Positions 24,396 through 36,874 of a stretch of DNA of 64,000 bases are shown here, in pieces (the stretch's first letter is position 1; each line of letters opens with the position of its first letter). The stretch is from Marasmius tenuissimus (lineage: Eukaryota > Basidiomycota > Agaricomycetes > Agaricales > Marasmiaceae), in contig JAQOTA010000069.1 of the NCBI GenBank assembly GCA_029532415.1, positions 3,018,049-3,082,048 of the forward strand. Reading direction: 5' to 3'. Both the position numbers and the translations under genes were made by a program. The notes beneath the pieces are model-generated. The model made no database searches, was not told where the DNA came from, and saw only the letters and a program-made list of their open reading frames with translations.

Positions 24396-27033
24396 ATGAA
24401 TGAATCGCTCTATTCTAGCAAGGATGCCGAGTCCTATACCCTCGAACGCTTTCTCGCATTTGGAAAGAAGATGTCCAAGATCAACCCACGCGAGTTCCAG
24501 TCATTCTTCCTGACTGGGGAGACCAATCTATTTCCAACCCAAGCCTTCATCGACATTCACCCAAACATGCTTCCCAGAGGTCACCCTATCTATACAAGTC
24601 GCGATTACGACTCGCTTATTGCTATCACGGATGATATCGTCGTTACCAACAGCATCTCGATCAATGTGGTTCCCAATATGTCGGAGGTGCTGAGAAAGAG
24701 TATTCATCTGTCTCACTCGATAAATGTGGTGAGTCACTAACTACGATCTCTCAAGCCTCAGAAACTGACTGGTTCCTTGATGCTCAATCTTTCATAGGGA
24801 ACGGTTTCTGTTCCGGTTCCCTATCACGACATTCCCAACTTCCAGCTCGGATACTGGGGAAATCGTTGCCAGATTCATATATTCTTCCCCAAACTCTATG
24901 ACCATGGCGGTCCTTCCGTTCGCATATCCGAGTCGCAGATGGCTGAGTTCTACGTGAAGGGTGTACGGCCAGCAATCGTGGAGATCTTGCCAGAGAGCGC
25001 CTCGGACTGGCCTCCGAGCTACACGTCAGAGGTCTTTCGAATAACTCGCGCTAATGGTCGGAAGGCATATGGCACAAAGATGGTTCCACAGGAGTTTCTG
25101 GGCAAGTTCGTCGCCACCCTCCGGTTGAAGCTGGACGAAGATCACATTACCTGGGCAGCGGGATTTTTCTTTATGCACAGTGTTCGCGGTGTCAAGCTCA
25201 CATCTTTCCACTACCCTGACCGTCAAAGTGCAAGGATGGCCTTGGAGGAGCTCCTGTCTGAGGTTTCCATACCTTGGGATGCCACCCTCCGAGGGAGGTG
25301 GTACATTGACGTTGCCATCGAGCTGCGAAGCAAGGACAAAGCCTGCCTCCAATGGACCACTCACTCCCATCCATCGGTCATCGCTGCTGTCCTTCATATC
25401 TCAGAAAGTCAAGCGATCCGGATGACTGGGTTGGGAAGCTCTCGGTACGAGCGGGACAATGCCAGCCATCTCATGGGGGTTTCAGGCTGTCGTGTCGAGC
25501 CACGCTCAGGATCAGGTCCCTTGGATGTGGCCTACGTTCAACTATATACGACAGATAAGGCAACGACTTATGCTCCAGAGCGTGGATTTCATGGGAAGGC
25601 GATCACCATGAACATGGCCATGAGCGCTGACCAGCCGACTTCATTCCTCTCCAACCTGATCAAGTCTTATACTGACTCGGTCGCCATCGCGTCCCTTGCT
25701 CGTGTTGAGGTGCGCCTTCCTTTTCGGCACGCCCTCGATGTTCTTCTCGATATCCCGAAGGCTACCTTTCGAAAATCACTAGCAGTTTTCAGTCGGGAGG
25801 TCTGGTGGTGAGTATCTTTGATTCGTTTGGTCACATTCTCTCAAATTAAATGAGCCTAATTCCACATATCGTAGGGGGTTTCGATCTTACCGTGCACTCG
25901 CACTATCCCATGTTCTATCGGCTCAAGCTAATGGGCCCTCACACCTCCGGGTTGGTTATGATGCTCTTCTCCTCACGGCTGCCGTTGTCTGGCTTATCAA
26001 TGGTCTCCACTCTCGACCTGACGATGGATCGGCTGCGAGGAGTCTTATGAGGGCTTCTCTTCCTCTTGTAGAGGGACGTGTTGTGGAGGATTCAACCCTG
26101 ATGTTTGTGCAGAGAGAGCGGGTGGAGGAAACAGACGTCGGGGGGTATCTTGCTCATTGCCCTTATGGGATCATGTTCTTGCGCCGAATCAAGACCGATA
26201 TGGAAGTGCCTCGGTTCCGGGCTGGTGGACCAGGCATCGACGCTCGTTCGTTCCATTATTTCTTCAAGATGGACATAGAATCTGTTCGTTCCCTTTACCA
26301 TGACAATGTTATCGCTCGAAGAGTTCATGGATCGCTACCAAGGGTGCAGAACAAGAAACGGTTAACGACCGCTCGTGTAACTACCGGACATGACAACGAT
26401 GTACCCATGTTCGATCTTGAATCGCAAGGCTTTACTGTTCCACCACCTCCCATCGACGAAGGCTCCGATATCGAGGCCGATGCTGGTCCTGTCTCGACCG
26501 AAGTTACCATCGATCAACGTTTGAAGGAGATTTTTCTGCAGTGCCTCGTTGACATACTGAATAAAGCCCCCAACCCCGTCCGCTCTAACGACCCTTCCTA
26601 CCTGACTATGGGTGAAGGGGAGCGAATGGAAGCAGGTGAAGAAGTTTACAGGAACCTGCACCTGTCCGACTACTGGCGGGAAATATTCTACAAAGTCGGA
26701 ACTCCAAAGGACTTCGACGAAGCCTTTGATGGCCTCTTTAACAATCCTCGAACTTCACCAAAGTTGGAGAAGGCGCAGAACTACTGGCAGATGATATACT
26801 ATCAGCGATGGACGAAGTTGTGCTCGGAGGTGGATAACGAAACGATCGAGGCCATGAGGGGAGAGATAAGGAAGCGCTATGATGGGCTTCTTTGGGTTCC
26901 GTGGTCATCCAGGGATCGTGTATGGAATTCGAGGGCCACCCGACCAGCTAAATCTGAGCGCTTTACTAGATTACCTGTAGACTCAGGAGCACCAGCGCCT
27001 CGAATACTTGTACGTCAAACACCACTTTGGTAG
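24396..27033 (+). CDS. family X protein, function unknown (copy 1, intact, 833 aa)
   Basis: Three exons, 24396-24728, 24798-25807 and 25875-27033, sum to 2,502 nt (833 codons plus stop) in one frame. Introns are 69 and 67 nt. I do not recognise a named domain. Conserved stretches shared with the second copy at 47172 include QIHI(F/M)(F/L)PK near residue 130, (D/F)VA(I/V)EL, a (Q)(L/V)YTTDK segment, and LING/NSIHSRP after the second intron. There is no signal peptide and no clear membrane segment, so a soluble protein is likely. It is divergent from an intact SNF2 gene; the second copy also directly follows a SNF2 gene, which suggests a working or evolutionary link. Confidence 0.7.
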
Positions 27034-28860
27034 ATATGTTGAATTGAGCTATTTCTTGATACTTGTCGTCATGAATGCTGAGACGCATAGCAAAAAGGGA
27101 CCCCGTGTCTATCAATGATGAACCAATACTCCAAAGTGAGCTTGTTATGTCGGCGAAAAGGATTGTCACGGTTTCTGACAAGCACCCTCAATATCATCGG
27201 GGGAATCAGAAGGGACTATGTTACCGACAGATGAGCCTAAAAGTGAAGTAAACTCACGTTGCAAGCTTATAGAGGCTGGACATGAGACGATGGTACTTGA
27301 GCAAATGCTTTGCGATGGTATCTAGGGTCTCGATGTTCTTGCTGTATTCCACACGAGCGGCACCACTATCAAACTTCTTGGGCACATATATAACTTCAGC
27401 CCATTCTCCGACGCAGAAATGAACTAAAAAGCTTCTAGTGCTGGATATGAACAGATTCACAAAGCCCACAACCATCGCTAGCATTGAACAGGGAATTGCC
27501 TTTTCCTCCTTCTTAGAGACCGAAGAGATGAAAAGGTCGTAGTGTACGACACCGGGGGACGTTGCACTAATAAAAAGCGAACGAAGGACGGTAACAGTTG
27601 CTGCGTTGTGATAGAGCCGTGACTTGATAAGGATGTTGTCATTCATATACTTCTCGGAGGCCGGAAATACGAGCAGGGACGAAGACACAAGGAGTGAGAT
27701 ACGAAAGAATAACCAAAATGCGGATGTGCTGTTCAAGGTCGTTCAAACACAATGCTGAGAGTGGGTGAGACCGTCATCAGTTACTCGTCGGCATAAGAAT
27801 GTCACAGATCGGATCCCTAACTCTAGTGAATCACCAACAGCGAAATGGCAAATCCACACCCTGGAGAGGATTCATCCGAGAAAAATTACACGTTGTTTAT
27901 CTTGGATTCGAGTGGCATCCATTGACGAGTCATGCCTTCTACTCTCGTACCGATCAATTTTTCCAAGACAAACACATGGAAAAAACGAGTGAGGATCTTG
28001 ACCAGATTAGGGTGACGCCAGCTCACATTCACCTCAGAGGATCACAAAACCAGAGCGAAAACTGAGTCTACGCCACCTTACGAACCTTCTGCAAGCCATA
28101 ACCACAACCATAACAGAATCCCAGCGACTGAACGGCTGAGTTGGCCTTGTCTGTTTCTCCAAGACTCATTCATCAACTGCGAGTGCTCCTTCATAGTCGG
28201 TAGTTACTGTTGACAACAACAAAGGCTATGAGTCAATGAATGTCAGTGTGCTGGGCCGAACGAGGGTTAATGGGAGGAAGCAACAAAATGGGAGACGTAT
28301 ACGCTCACACATCCTTACATCGCCTCGACGAACGTGATAAAGTAAGACCTATCGGATAGACAGAACGAGACCTTCTTTGAGACCGACGAGGCCAACAATT
28401 GAGCACTAGAATACATAGCTCGTAGAGAAGACCTAAGAGAACGGGACTTGAATGATCACACTTCAAGGAAAAGAAAATGCAGCATGTACATCTTTTCTTG
28501 GGTGGAAAGATCACTAACCACGTCGTTAGCTTGGAGACGTTCATCCTCGACAACCAGATACGCACCGTTAGGTACTTCTCATTGCTACCACATTTGGACA
28601 TTACTCACTGGGAGTATTGACGCCCAGTTCGTTCATCCAGGAAGGATACGGTACAGCGATCCAGTCACCAGGAGACTATAGATGGAGAAGATGGCACTGG
28701 TAACCACAGATCTGATTACTAATTCTCATGCTCGCTACCTCGTGCTGTCTTCATGTAGGATTGATAGCAAGGCCCCAGGAGATGAACGAGCCCTTCGAAC
28801 CTTGTATCGGAAGATCATGTTCGTCAATCTTGGATTTGTTGAGAGAAAGAGGAAAATGGC
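27034..28860. other. no confident gene; one 160-codon minus-strand frame
   Basis: The longest frame is on the minus strand, 27736-27254. It starts MNSTSAFWLFFRISLLV, which looks like a hydrophobic signal or anchor segment, and has a second hydrophobic stretch (LAMVVGFVNLFI). It ends with a soluble, charged tail. No family is recognised. The rest holds short frames on both strands. Confidence 0.3.
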
Positions 28861-29270
28861 ACTCACCATCTGCCTCGTTCGTAAAGCCAAGTCGAATCAA
28901 CGCGTACAGCGTGAACGAAGAATCCCGTATCCACGTCACTCTAATAACCCACAGTCCACTCAGTTGGCGACGATCTCCACGAAAATTTGTAGCAGGCTCA
29001 CCGATAATCCCTAAAAAAACACGTCTCTCAGCTCACTCGCTGTAAAGGGAGAGAGGAGTACTTACCAGTTTCTCGTTCCACCGATGTACTCGGGGAGACT
29101 GAACGTAGGGCTCGCAACAACGGCTCCGGTAGGCTCGTAGATGAGAGGTTTGAGTGCGAGTGCTCTTCGGTGGACGGCTTCTTTCCAGGATCCCGTATAG
29201 GTCGATTGACGGATCCAATCGTTCCAGTACTTGTTGGTGGACTGTAATGAAGCGAGAACGAGAGACACTT
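28860..29270 (-). pseudogene. GH15-type glycosidase fragment (trehalase/glucoamylase-like)
   Basis: Two neighbouring exons carry hallmark sequence of glycoside hydrolase family 15. One has [19 protein letters not shown] and [11 protein letters not shown] (29242-29066). After the intron 29065-29011, a short piece gives DYR; an intron of about 60 nt follows, and the next exon gives [19 protein letters not shown]. The spliced junction RNW-DYR-VTWIRD is as expected for the family, which cleaves alpha-glucosidic bonds. The N-terminal beta domain and the C-terminal half of the barrel are not found on either side. It is a fragment, probably a relic. Confidence 0.6.
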
Positions 29271-29394
29271 AGCGGTTGGCAGTTGGTTTGAATGCTGGTC
29301 GGTACGTACACTGAGCAGCAGACTGACAAGTTCCTGACAACGAGAGTCGGTGCTCAGCTATCATCGTATATGTGAAAGACACTCGGGAAGCCCT

Positions 29395-30515
29395 TACCTT
29401 GGTCAAAATAGGATCCTCAGTTGAGCGGGTTTGAGCATTGGCATCGGCTTTCTAGGATGATGAAGGTGGGGTATGCAGCACGAAAGTGATCCTTGTGAAC
29501 GCCGCCAAAAAAACCCAATTCCTTCATTTCGCCCTCTAGAAGGGCATCAAAGATTTGGCCACGGGGTAAAACATAACTAGAACATACTGGATTCGTATAG
29601 CTGTGCCAGGGTGAAGTTGAGCTGCCCGCCGGTGAATAGACAGTTCTCCTTGCAAGCCAAATGAGGGGTGTTTACCAGCTCAGCCATTTCGTCCAGTATC
29701 TTGTATAGTTCCGGGTTTCCAGTCCTATACGCACAAACGGTGAGCGGGGTGATGATCTGAACTCGGAATGTTTAGTTAGCATAGTTGGGCATCCCGGAAG
29801 GCGAACGAACTCTGTTAATTAATTGTACGGTCCTCAAATAGTCGCCGTCTGCGCTCTTCTCGTTGATCTGGCGGTCATCAGTAACCTTGAGACCCTTGGA
29901 GGGGCCGGTGATATTCGGTGTCTTCTGGACGTTGAGGCCCGTTGGGTAGCAGCGCGTGTCCCTGATACCTTCAGCTCGACCATAGCTCTCGAATTTGGTA
30001 CCTTGGATGGTAGACTCTCCAGGTTTTCCAATGATGGTCTTCTTCAACTCCTCGAAATCAGCAACCACGTCTTCCCAACTTCGTGCGAATTCGTCACTAC
30101 GAGTTTGGTCAGCACGTAAAGTCTACAAGTGGAGACAATGAACAACGTACTGTTCGGCAACATATAGTTGCAGCCAATCGTGGAGAGGTGCAACATCTTC
30201 CGCATCCAGGTCTCGGGCCCAGACGATATCACCAACGCTAAGGTCATAGAGCCCTAAGAATAACAAACATCAGCACAATGTATCTCTATATGACTCCTGA
30301 GCTATATCTTGCTCGACTATCGCCACGTTCGGCCCTTTTGGGACCAATTTATCTTTTTGGGCTTCCACCCAGGCTTTGAGCTCCTCAATCCCCTTCGTAT
30401 CCTTCAAGTGCCAAAGCACCGCGAAGTCACGATCCGTTTGTAACTTCGATGATGTTAGAGGTCTGCAAACTTACGCTGAAGATCTGAAACCAATCGAAAG
30501 TCGACTAAAACCGTA
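29395..30515 (-). pseudogene. unidentified intron-rich relic
   Basis: Minus-strand exon-like segments chain with GT/AG borders: DRDFAVLWHLKDTKGIEELK (about 30435-30300), VGDIVWARDLDAEDVAPLHD (about 30240-30150), EEFARSWEDVVADFEELKKT-like sequence (30115-29780), and ELYKILDEMAELVNTPHLAC (about 29760-29590). I recognise no domain. A piece with DIVWARDLDVED recurs on the plus strand near 8270. It sits between the DDE-like gene and the GH15 fragment and may be a separate broken gene. Confidence 0.35.
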
Positions 30516-30518
30516 ATT

Positions 30519-33140
30519 CTAAGCTGGAGCCGCCGAGTCGCTCTCGTCTGCATGCTGTGAAGAAGAGAATGATTGAGTGAAACTATTCCACTGATAGACT
30601 CTGGTGATACTCATCGTTTGTTTAAGTAGATATACTTGGAGGGATAGGTAAGATAGCCCTTGTACGCTCTCGGCAATTTTGACAGACCCATGGCGACCTG
30701 AACCCCGCTTGTACATATCCAAGACTTTACCGATGTAGGTTCGTTTTTCCGTTCGCATGATCACAAAGCTCTTCAGTGGCCGTAATGGATTGTATTGCGA
30801 GACGTTCTTTGATTGAAGGTTATTGAGAGCTGAAAGGGTATACTGGCGTCAGACCTTTTCATCTTACAAAACCCATGCACGGCTTTACTCTTACCTGTGG
30901 ATGTGAGAGAATTTATGATTCCTTGCGACACGTTCTTCCACTGTAGCTCCCGTGTTTTATGTTGCTCTTCCCGCATCAATACAGTATTGAGTTCTTGACG
31001 AACACGGGTACGATGTGATGCCTCTTTGATTGAGATTTTCGTCTGGTTGGTCGGATCGTCCAAATCGGCATCGGTGGCAGAGGAACTCGCCTCTTCGTTC
31101 AGGTCGTTCAGGTGGGTGAATCTTGAGCTGATGCTGATTACTCGTTCAGACTTCGTGGTTGGTCCCGATTGAAGTCTTTTTCGATAGTCGACCATACTTT
31201 GCACCGAGATTTTACCTTCAACAATCAATTCACTTTTGAGTGTGCTTGGCCTTGAAGCTGTGGCGTCCGGAAATGGCATAGTTGGAGTCGCGGAAGTGGT
31301 TTGGGTGGCTGATTTATCCAATTCAGAATTGGCATCTGAACTCTCACCGCTTCTGGCTTGTTCCTCAAGCTCGGTGACAGCCTTTTCGTGGTCGTCCGAA
31401 AGTGCTGCAAGATTAGCAGTGTCCAACGCCGCTCCCGCTGTTAAAGCAGCCATTCCACCTGGCTCACCAGGTGAAATTTCCGTCTCCCCTTCGTCGCCAG
31501 CCACTTCGTCATCTATCTCGCTCATGACATCTTCATCCTCAATATCAGATTAATAATCTTCGTCTTCTTCGTCAATATCTTCCTGCCGGGACGTCGACTT
31601 TGCATCCAAGGGTTTCAGTGGAAGTGGAAATTGCTTGAAGACTCAGATGTGGAGGATATCACCCCAAATGATGACCGATTCGTTATATGCGATATCGAGG
31701 CAGGAGTTGATATTGGCTATGGTGACCTTCGAAGGAGGTATATCATGATGATTAATGAGCCGGCTAGTCTCGAAGTCAGCTATGTATCCAACAGCCGATG
31801 TCCATTCCCGCTTCTGAGGATCGAATTTCCCAGTCATTAGGATTCGCTGACGAACCATAACATGCTGAACGATCTTCAGGAATTCAGTGAAGGTGAAATT
31901 CGGGAGTAATTGGCGCGCGACACCAAAGAAATACTTGACCATATCCGTACCAAGAAGCCACGGACAGAATGGATGATTGGAGTAGTGAATGGAATAGATG
32001 TAAGCAAGGAGGATGAGAGTATCACATAGGCGATTGAAGATGTTGAAGCTTTGTGGTGAGATAAAGTTACGATTGACTGAGCAAAGATCGGGGTATTTCT
32101 TCGCCAAATCAGCCACATGTGCCCGCCAATGGTGCAAGAAGAATCGTGCGTGTGCTGCAGCTATAATTCGATCTACGGCTGACAGGGTAGGATTGATCCA
32201 TGCCTCATATAGCGTTCCTGACGAGTCAAGTTTAGTAAGGTGATTGCAGCTCAAAGCGGGAATACTCACCGAATATAAGCAGATATATGAACAAACCTTC
32301 CCAACCCTCACGTATCCTGAGCGATCCGTTTTCTACAATTGTGGCTGCCTCTAGGGCCATACCATGGAGTACTCGTCGAGCTGCACCATCGTCCTGCTTA
32401 TCGACGTTCTCGACGTCTCGAATAACGAGTCCCGCTAACTTTGTTGCCTGTAAGTCGACCCGCGCTTCTTCCTAATGAAGCCGTCTTTGTACCAGCCTGA
32501 GGCTGATTCCGCGCTGTCTTCCCGCTGTGTAATGGATCCGTGACAGAGACAAGGGGCCCTGTACGAGGAAAGACTGGTGCTCTCAGATGGATGCCATATC
32601 GGTCGTGGTTGTAGGCAACATGTGGGAGTTGAGTTATGACTCTGTCAAGCATTGTCTGAGCGAGTAGCTCTGTTGTGGCGCCATCTGCTGACATAGAGAC
32701 GACCGGCATATCAAGCTGAGTGGCCATCTTTAAGAACTTGAGGTGAAGCTGGTGTATGAGGTCTGCGTCGTCCTTCCCGTTAGTAGGAAGGAGAGCAATA
32801 ACCATAGGCCTGCATCCGCGATCCATAGCCTTTGGTGATGCCGGCTATGTATTTCAAAATTGTGGATCAATGCCGGAAACGTGAAAGATCTAAAGTGTAA
32901 AACTTGTAGACATACCCTAATTAGCATTGCTCTCACTTGATTAGCAATTGCCTTCTCCTCCGCAGCTCGGTCAATAATCTTGTCAATATCGGTTGCGTCG
33001 TCGACCTCAACCTCACTTAAAGGCATGACCGACCCAAGAATGTGACTTCCGAATGCGGTAGAATAGGTAAGACGCTGTCGAACCTTGGTGCAGTCGCTAG
33101 AAAAGGCAATTGGGCCAGTATACCCGATTGCGTCGGTGAA
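30519..33140 (-). pseudogene. P-element-type DDE transposase-like gene, copy 1 (degenerate)
   Basis: Exons chain from about 33135 to a stop near 30519. In order: TGPIAFSSDCTKVR and RLTYSTAFGSHILG; a helical stretch; SADGATTE (candidate first Asp, near 32680); TDPLHSGKTARN (second Asp, about 32530); LGTDMVKYFFGVAR (third acidic position, about 31950); then RTYIGKVLDMYKRG near the C terminus. The D ... DxxHxxKxxRN ... (D/E)xxxFFGxxR pattern is like P-element/THAP9 transposases with an RNase H fold; that assignment is by motif only. An in-frame TAA near 31549 and a TGA near 33130 interrupt it. Paralogue at 36875-39710. Confidence 0.55.
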
Positions 33141-33202
33141 TCATTTGACACGAGCAACATTTTCATGAACCAGCACGTTCGGGCACGGAGTGATTCAATC
33201 GG

Positions 33203-33470
33203 TTATCTGTGAGGAGAAAAACACCAGTCTGGACAATCTGATTCTTCGGCTTCTGCTTGCAGGATGGCTGCAAATGCGTCAATGATTGTTGCAGATATCT
33301 TTGTCCTCGGGGTTGTTAGACGCTCTATGTCGCGGGAAATCACTTCTATGTTGCGTATGCCACGCGTCTGGCGTCGAACAATATTGGGAAGGTCCATTGA
33401 ATAGGACAAGAACAGGTACTCGTAAAGGCGACGAGTGAGATGATGGGGCCTGATAACGTTGTCCGAGCAA
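33203..33470 (-). other. exon-like segment, possibly Ulp1-protease-like
   Basis: A minus-strand frame includes VISRDIERLTTPRTKISATI and IDAFAAILQAE, then CPDWCFSPHR. The order loosely resembles the start of a Ulp1-type cysteine protease (a residue pair L, then a WLND-like helix). The catalytic His, Asp and Cys are not seen. It lies just upstream of the DDE-like gene and may be its 5' part. Low confidence. Confidence 0.25.
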
Positions 33471-33852
33471 AAAAATGAATTAATGCGATTAGATGTGATA
33501 AGCGCGGCCCGCCGAGTCTCATGGCATAGAAGGTACAGTGCTCACGAGGCCAAATTTGGTCCTGAAAAATGTAATTTTGGGCCGAAAATTCTCCCAAAAT
33601 GACCTCAAATATGCAAAATCAGGACGGAGAAATCGGGATTTTTCGGGTCGGACCCATAGGGGAGTCGCCTGGGTCCTCCCGAAAAAGAATCGAGATCCAC
33701 ATGATCATCCTTCGACGACGTTCTACAACCTACCTCATGAGGTGAAATCACTTGTCTACCTTCGACTACCACCAATGCCCGAGCATCCACCGACTGAATC
33801 ATCTTTGACGGAACATCATGATCAACCTCGTAATGCAACGTCCGCCGAATTG

Positions 33853-35893
33853 ATGACAATGGTGGCTGGTCCTGGGAGGGGGAAAAAACGAGGACCGGAT
33901 CCTTCTGCGGAGCAGCAGAAAAGGAGGGATAGGGAGGATGCCTTGAAGCTGAAAGAGTGTGTCGTTCTTTGATAATTTGTGTGGATGTTCACGTCTAACT
34001 ACTTTCCTAGTCCTACAAAGGCTGAACGCCGCCGACAGGACAAAAATGCCAAGGAACGAGAGAGATACAATAAAAACAAGGCACTGAAAGCGTTGGGGAA
34101 ACCTTCATCATCATCATCGTCATCATCTGCATCTGCATCTCCAATCCCTTCCACCTTACAGTCCAGAGCTCCTACACCTTCCCCGTCGCCTCTACCATTG
34201 CTATCACCACCGACGTTCATCACTTCCTCTGCTCCATCCCCGACCGCATCAGCCTCTCAATATCCTTCACCATATCTCCCTGGAACCCATTTACCGTTCA
34301 ATGAGGGCCCCATAGAGACCAAAACAAGTCCTGAAGTCATTCAGATAACCTCTGGACCATCAGGACAGGATGTCCTCTCCATATCACCTATGGCACATGG
34401 TCCTGGTGATGAGGCACATGATATTGAGGTTCCACCATCTGACGTCAAGGGCCCAATTCCTCTTGAGGTCGGAGTTTTTTCTACTATACCCGATATGACT
34501 CGCTTACAGATGTCAAGTGGCTCGAGAATTACATTGACAGGGTCAATCCGGTTCGAGTGATCCGATCAAAGAGCAGTAAAGCTCGACTGGAAAGATTTCT
34601 GGACGTCAATGATCGACCTCTCCATCGTGACCACAAAGTGTTCAGTGAGGGGGCTCCCTTTGAGTGGATCTCAGAAGTGGGCACAACAATCGTTATCGAC
34701 GAGGACAGAGGGGAGGTAGCCTTTGCGGTACGGATAACGTGAGCCCTATTTTTATCGAACCTGTCTCCCTGTTCACATCCTTTAGTCCATCTATGAATGT
34801 CACCATCGTGCAGAAGCAGGTCATGAATAACCTAATGAAATGGTCCGATTCTACGCTCCCCATTACGACAAACTCCGTGAGTCCAGCCATACTATTTTTC
34901 TATTCCTGGCTATAAGATGTTTATGGTCCACCACCCAGGCACACAAACATTCCGCCGATGGAAGAGATGCGCCAAGTGGCATCATGTCAGCAGTTGGGTG
35001 GCACTCATCCTATTCCAAGGGTAAGAGTGTTGCAGCCTACGTACCAAAGCGTGGTAAGGAGAAAGAGTAAGTACATTCGAACATGTCATGTACGACTCGA
35101 GGCATAATTTTCATTTCAATCCACAGATATGAGGAGCTTGTTGAAGATGATGGCAAGCACCTCAAGCAGATTCTCTCAGCATATAGGGAAGGGTTTGGTA
35201 CCCTTGTCCCTTCAGCAAAACAAATTCTTGAGAATGATTGCTGGCTGTATGTTAGCTCACTTTTTTTCCCCTCTATATTCTACCGTTAGTCACTAAAAAC
35301 TCAAGGGAGGGGATTCCAAACCTTGGAATGACGAGTTACAACCCCAATGAGTCTGTGGAGACGCAAGAAACCGGCCCGAATGTTATTGCAATAACACACA
35401 AGGAGTTCTCTAACCTTCTACACCACGATCGTGATTATTCGAAGGCCGTGTACGGGTGGTGGTGGGCTGCCGACAAAGGGGCAGATGGGAAGTACACTTG
35501 GAGCCCGGATGTCAATCATAGCAGAATAAAAGGTGGCCAGTTCATCGTACCAGAGTATGGTGTTGGTGTCGACTTTGAAAGGTGCGTCTATATAATGCTA
35601 TATGATATCTGATACATATTGATATACCAGCTCTTAGAGCTGATGGTCTCGTTGAGATATTCTGGAGAGGCCACCAGGATCACCATTCAACGATGGTATC
35701 TAAAGATGAAGGCTCAATCACACGATGGGGAACGTCGATGCAGTTGACTCGAGCGATCGTCAACTCGATCAGGAAGCTCGATGAATATCCGGCGCGTGAG
35801 AGTCGCATCGTAAGTCCCCACGACATCTTGGATGAACGTAAGAAGAAGCAGAAGTCGGTGGCAAGCGAGAAAGCTTCACGCAAGAGATCCTGA
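33853..35893 (+). CDS. TET/JBP-like 2-oxoglutarate/Fe(II) dioxygenase (intact, 546 aa)
   Basis: Eight exons (33853-33956, 34011-34405, 34468-34738, 34786-34876, 34939-35066, 35127-35246, 35306-35581, 35638-35893) sum to 1,641 nt with no stop; introns are 47-62 nt. The N terminus is basic (GRGKKRGPDPSAEQQKRRD), suited to nucleic-acid binding. The C-terminal half fits fungal TET/JBP-type (Tet-like) oxygenases: HHDRDY (Fe ligands H-x-D), GWWWAADKG, GGQFIVPEYGVGVDF, then ADGLVEIFWRG-x-x-HHST (distal His) and TRWGTS (Arg for 2-oxoglutarate). Such enzymes oxidise 5-methylcytosine or related bases in DNA. The start is the nearest Met before the basic region; in-frame Mets further up exist. Flanked by two decayed DDE transposase-like genes. 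Confidence 0.75.
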
Positions 35894-35998
35894 TGTCTCA
35901 CTTTGTGCTATTTTCATTAGTATTAGATCTTTTCCGGTTTTCATTTTAGTTGTACAGTTGTAATAGGATTCCGAGGTTGTGAGGATAGTGGATGATCA

Positions 35999-36447
35999 TT
36001 AACCATGAAATTACCCCTGCAGCACAGGAAGCCACAGCCACGGTACAGGAAAGCACAGCCATTCGGCTATCGCCAATCTTGTACTTACTGTCTTAAATTT
36101 CTGTTGTCTCGTTCAAGGCTGAAGGTACCTCTCAGACACATGGTAACTGAAAACACAGGTACATGTGGCCTACTTGCAACTCTGAACCAGAAATCATGAT
36201 AATTGGACGTGGATCGATTTGAGTTCGGACAACTCACTCTCTCTGTCTTCAACGGTTCTCTTCGGGATAATGTGAGAGTAAAGTTACGCACAAAGCATAC
36301 TCAGAGACATGGAAACAGGTCTCTCATAACTAGAGGGCTGGAGACGTACATCCAACTGAGTATCAGTAGCCTGGTCACAACCGGCTGCAGGTACCCGCGG
36401 GTGGTTGCGGGTGGTTGCGGGTGGTTGCAACCGCTCTCAGTAGTTAT
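35999..36447. repeat. element Q, short form, inverted
   Basis: Reverse-oriented copy of 11886-12503, with one 160-base internal unit instead of two to three. Here the flanks are unrelated to those of the other copies, so the element's own limits can be read: TTAACCATGAAATTACCCC at one end and CTCTCAGTAGTTAT at the other. The GGTTGC-rich tract at 36385-36432 (GGGTGGTTGC in tandem) lies inside it. Confidence 0.65.
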
Positions 36448-36874
36448 AGGCAGTGGCTTCCACTCACTTTTCACTTGGGATGGAGACTAATTTCAACACT
36501 GTCACATATGCTCATCACATCATAGGTGAATTCTCAGAGGGTAGTAGATCAGGAACTCGGTCCAAAATAGTAACGAAGGTAGTATGAGATTAATATTGAC
36601 CAGACCGAGATTAGAACTCGGGTACAGGGTATAACGTATAACAGGACCCCTGAGAGCCCACCGGGGGGAGGTTCGCTCCGGTGAGCCTTTTTGTCCGACA
36701 TCTGGGACCGCAATTTGGGACCAAATTGTCCGACTCTCAAACGGCCCCCGGTTTCTCCCATATTTTGTTTCGCCTGCGGCACTAGAAACATTCCAGACTG
36801 CCCTGGTTACCATATTAGACCTATTTGAGACATACAGTCATGTATATATCTACCACAATAATTGTTTGAACCAA
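36448..36874. other. no supportable gene
   Basis: Spacer between element Q and the 3' end of the second DDE-like gene. Overlapping frames of up to 97 codons on the minus strand lack a domain. Confidence 0.3.

Noticed and set aside
36590..36640. tRNA-like segment (GATTAGAACTCGGG)
   Set aside because: No acceptor or anticodon stem can be drawn around it.
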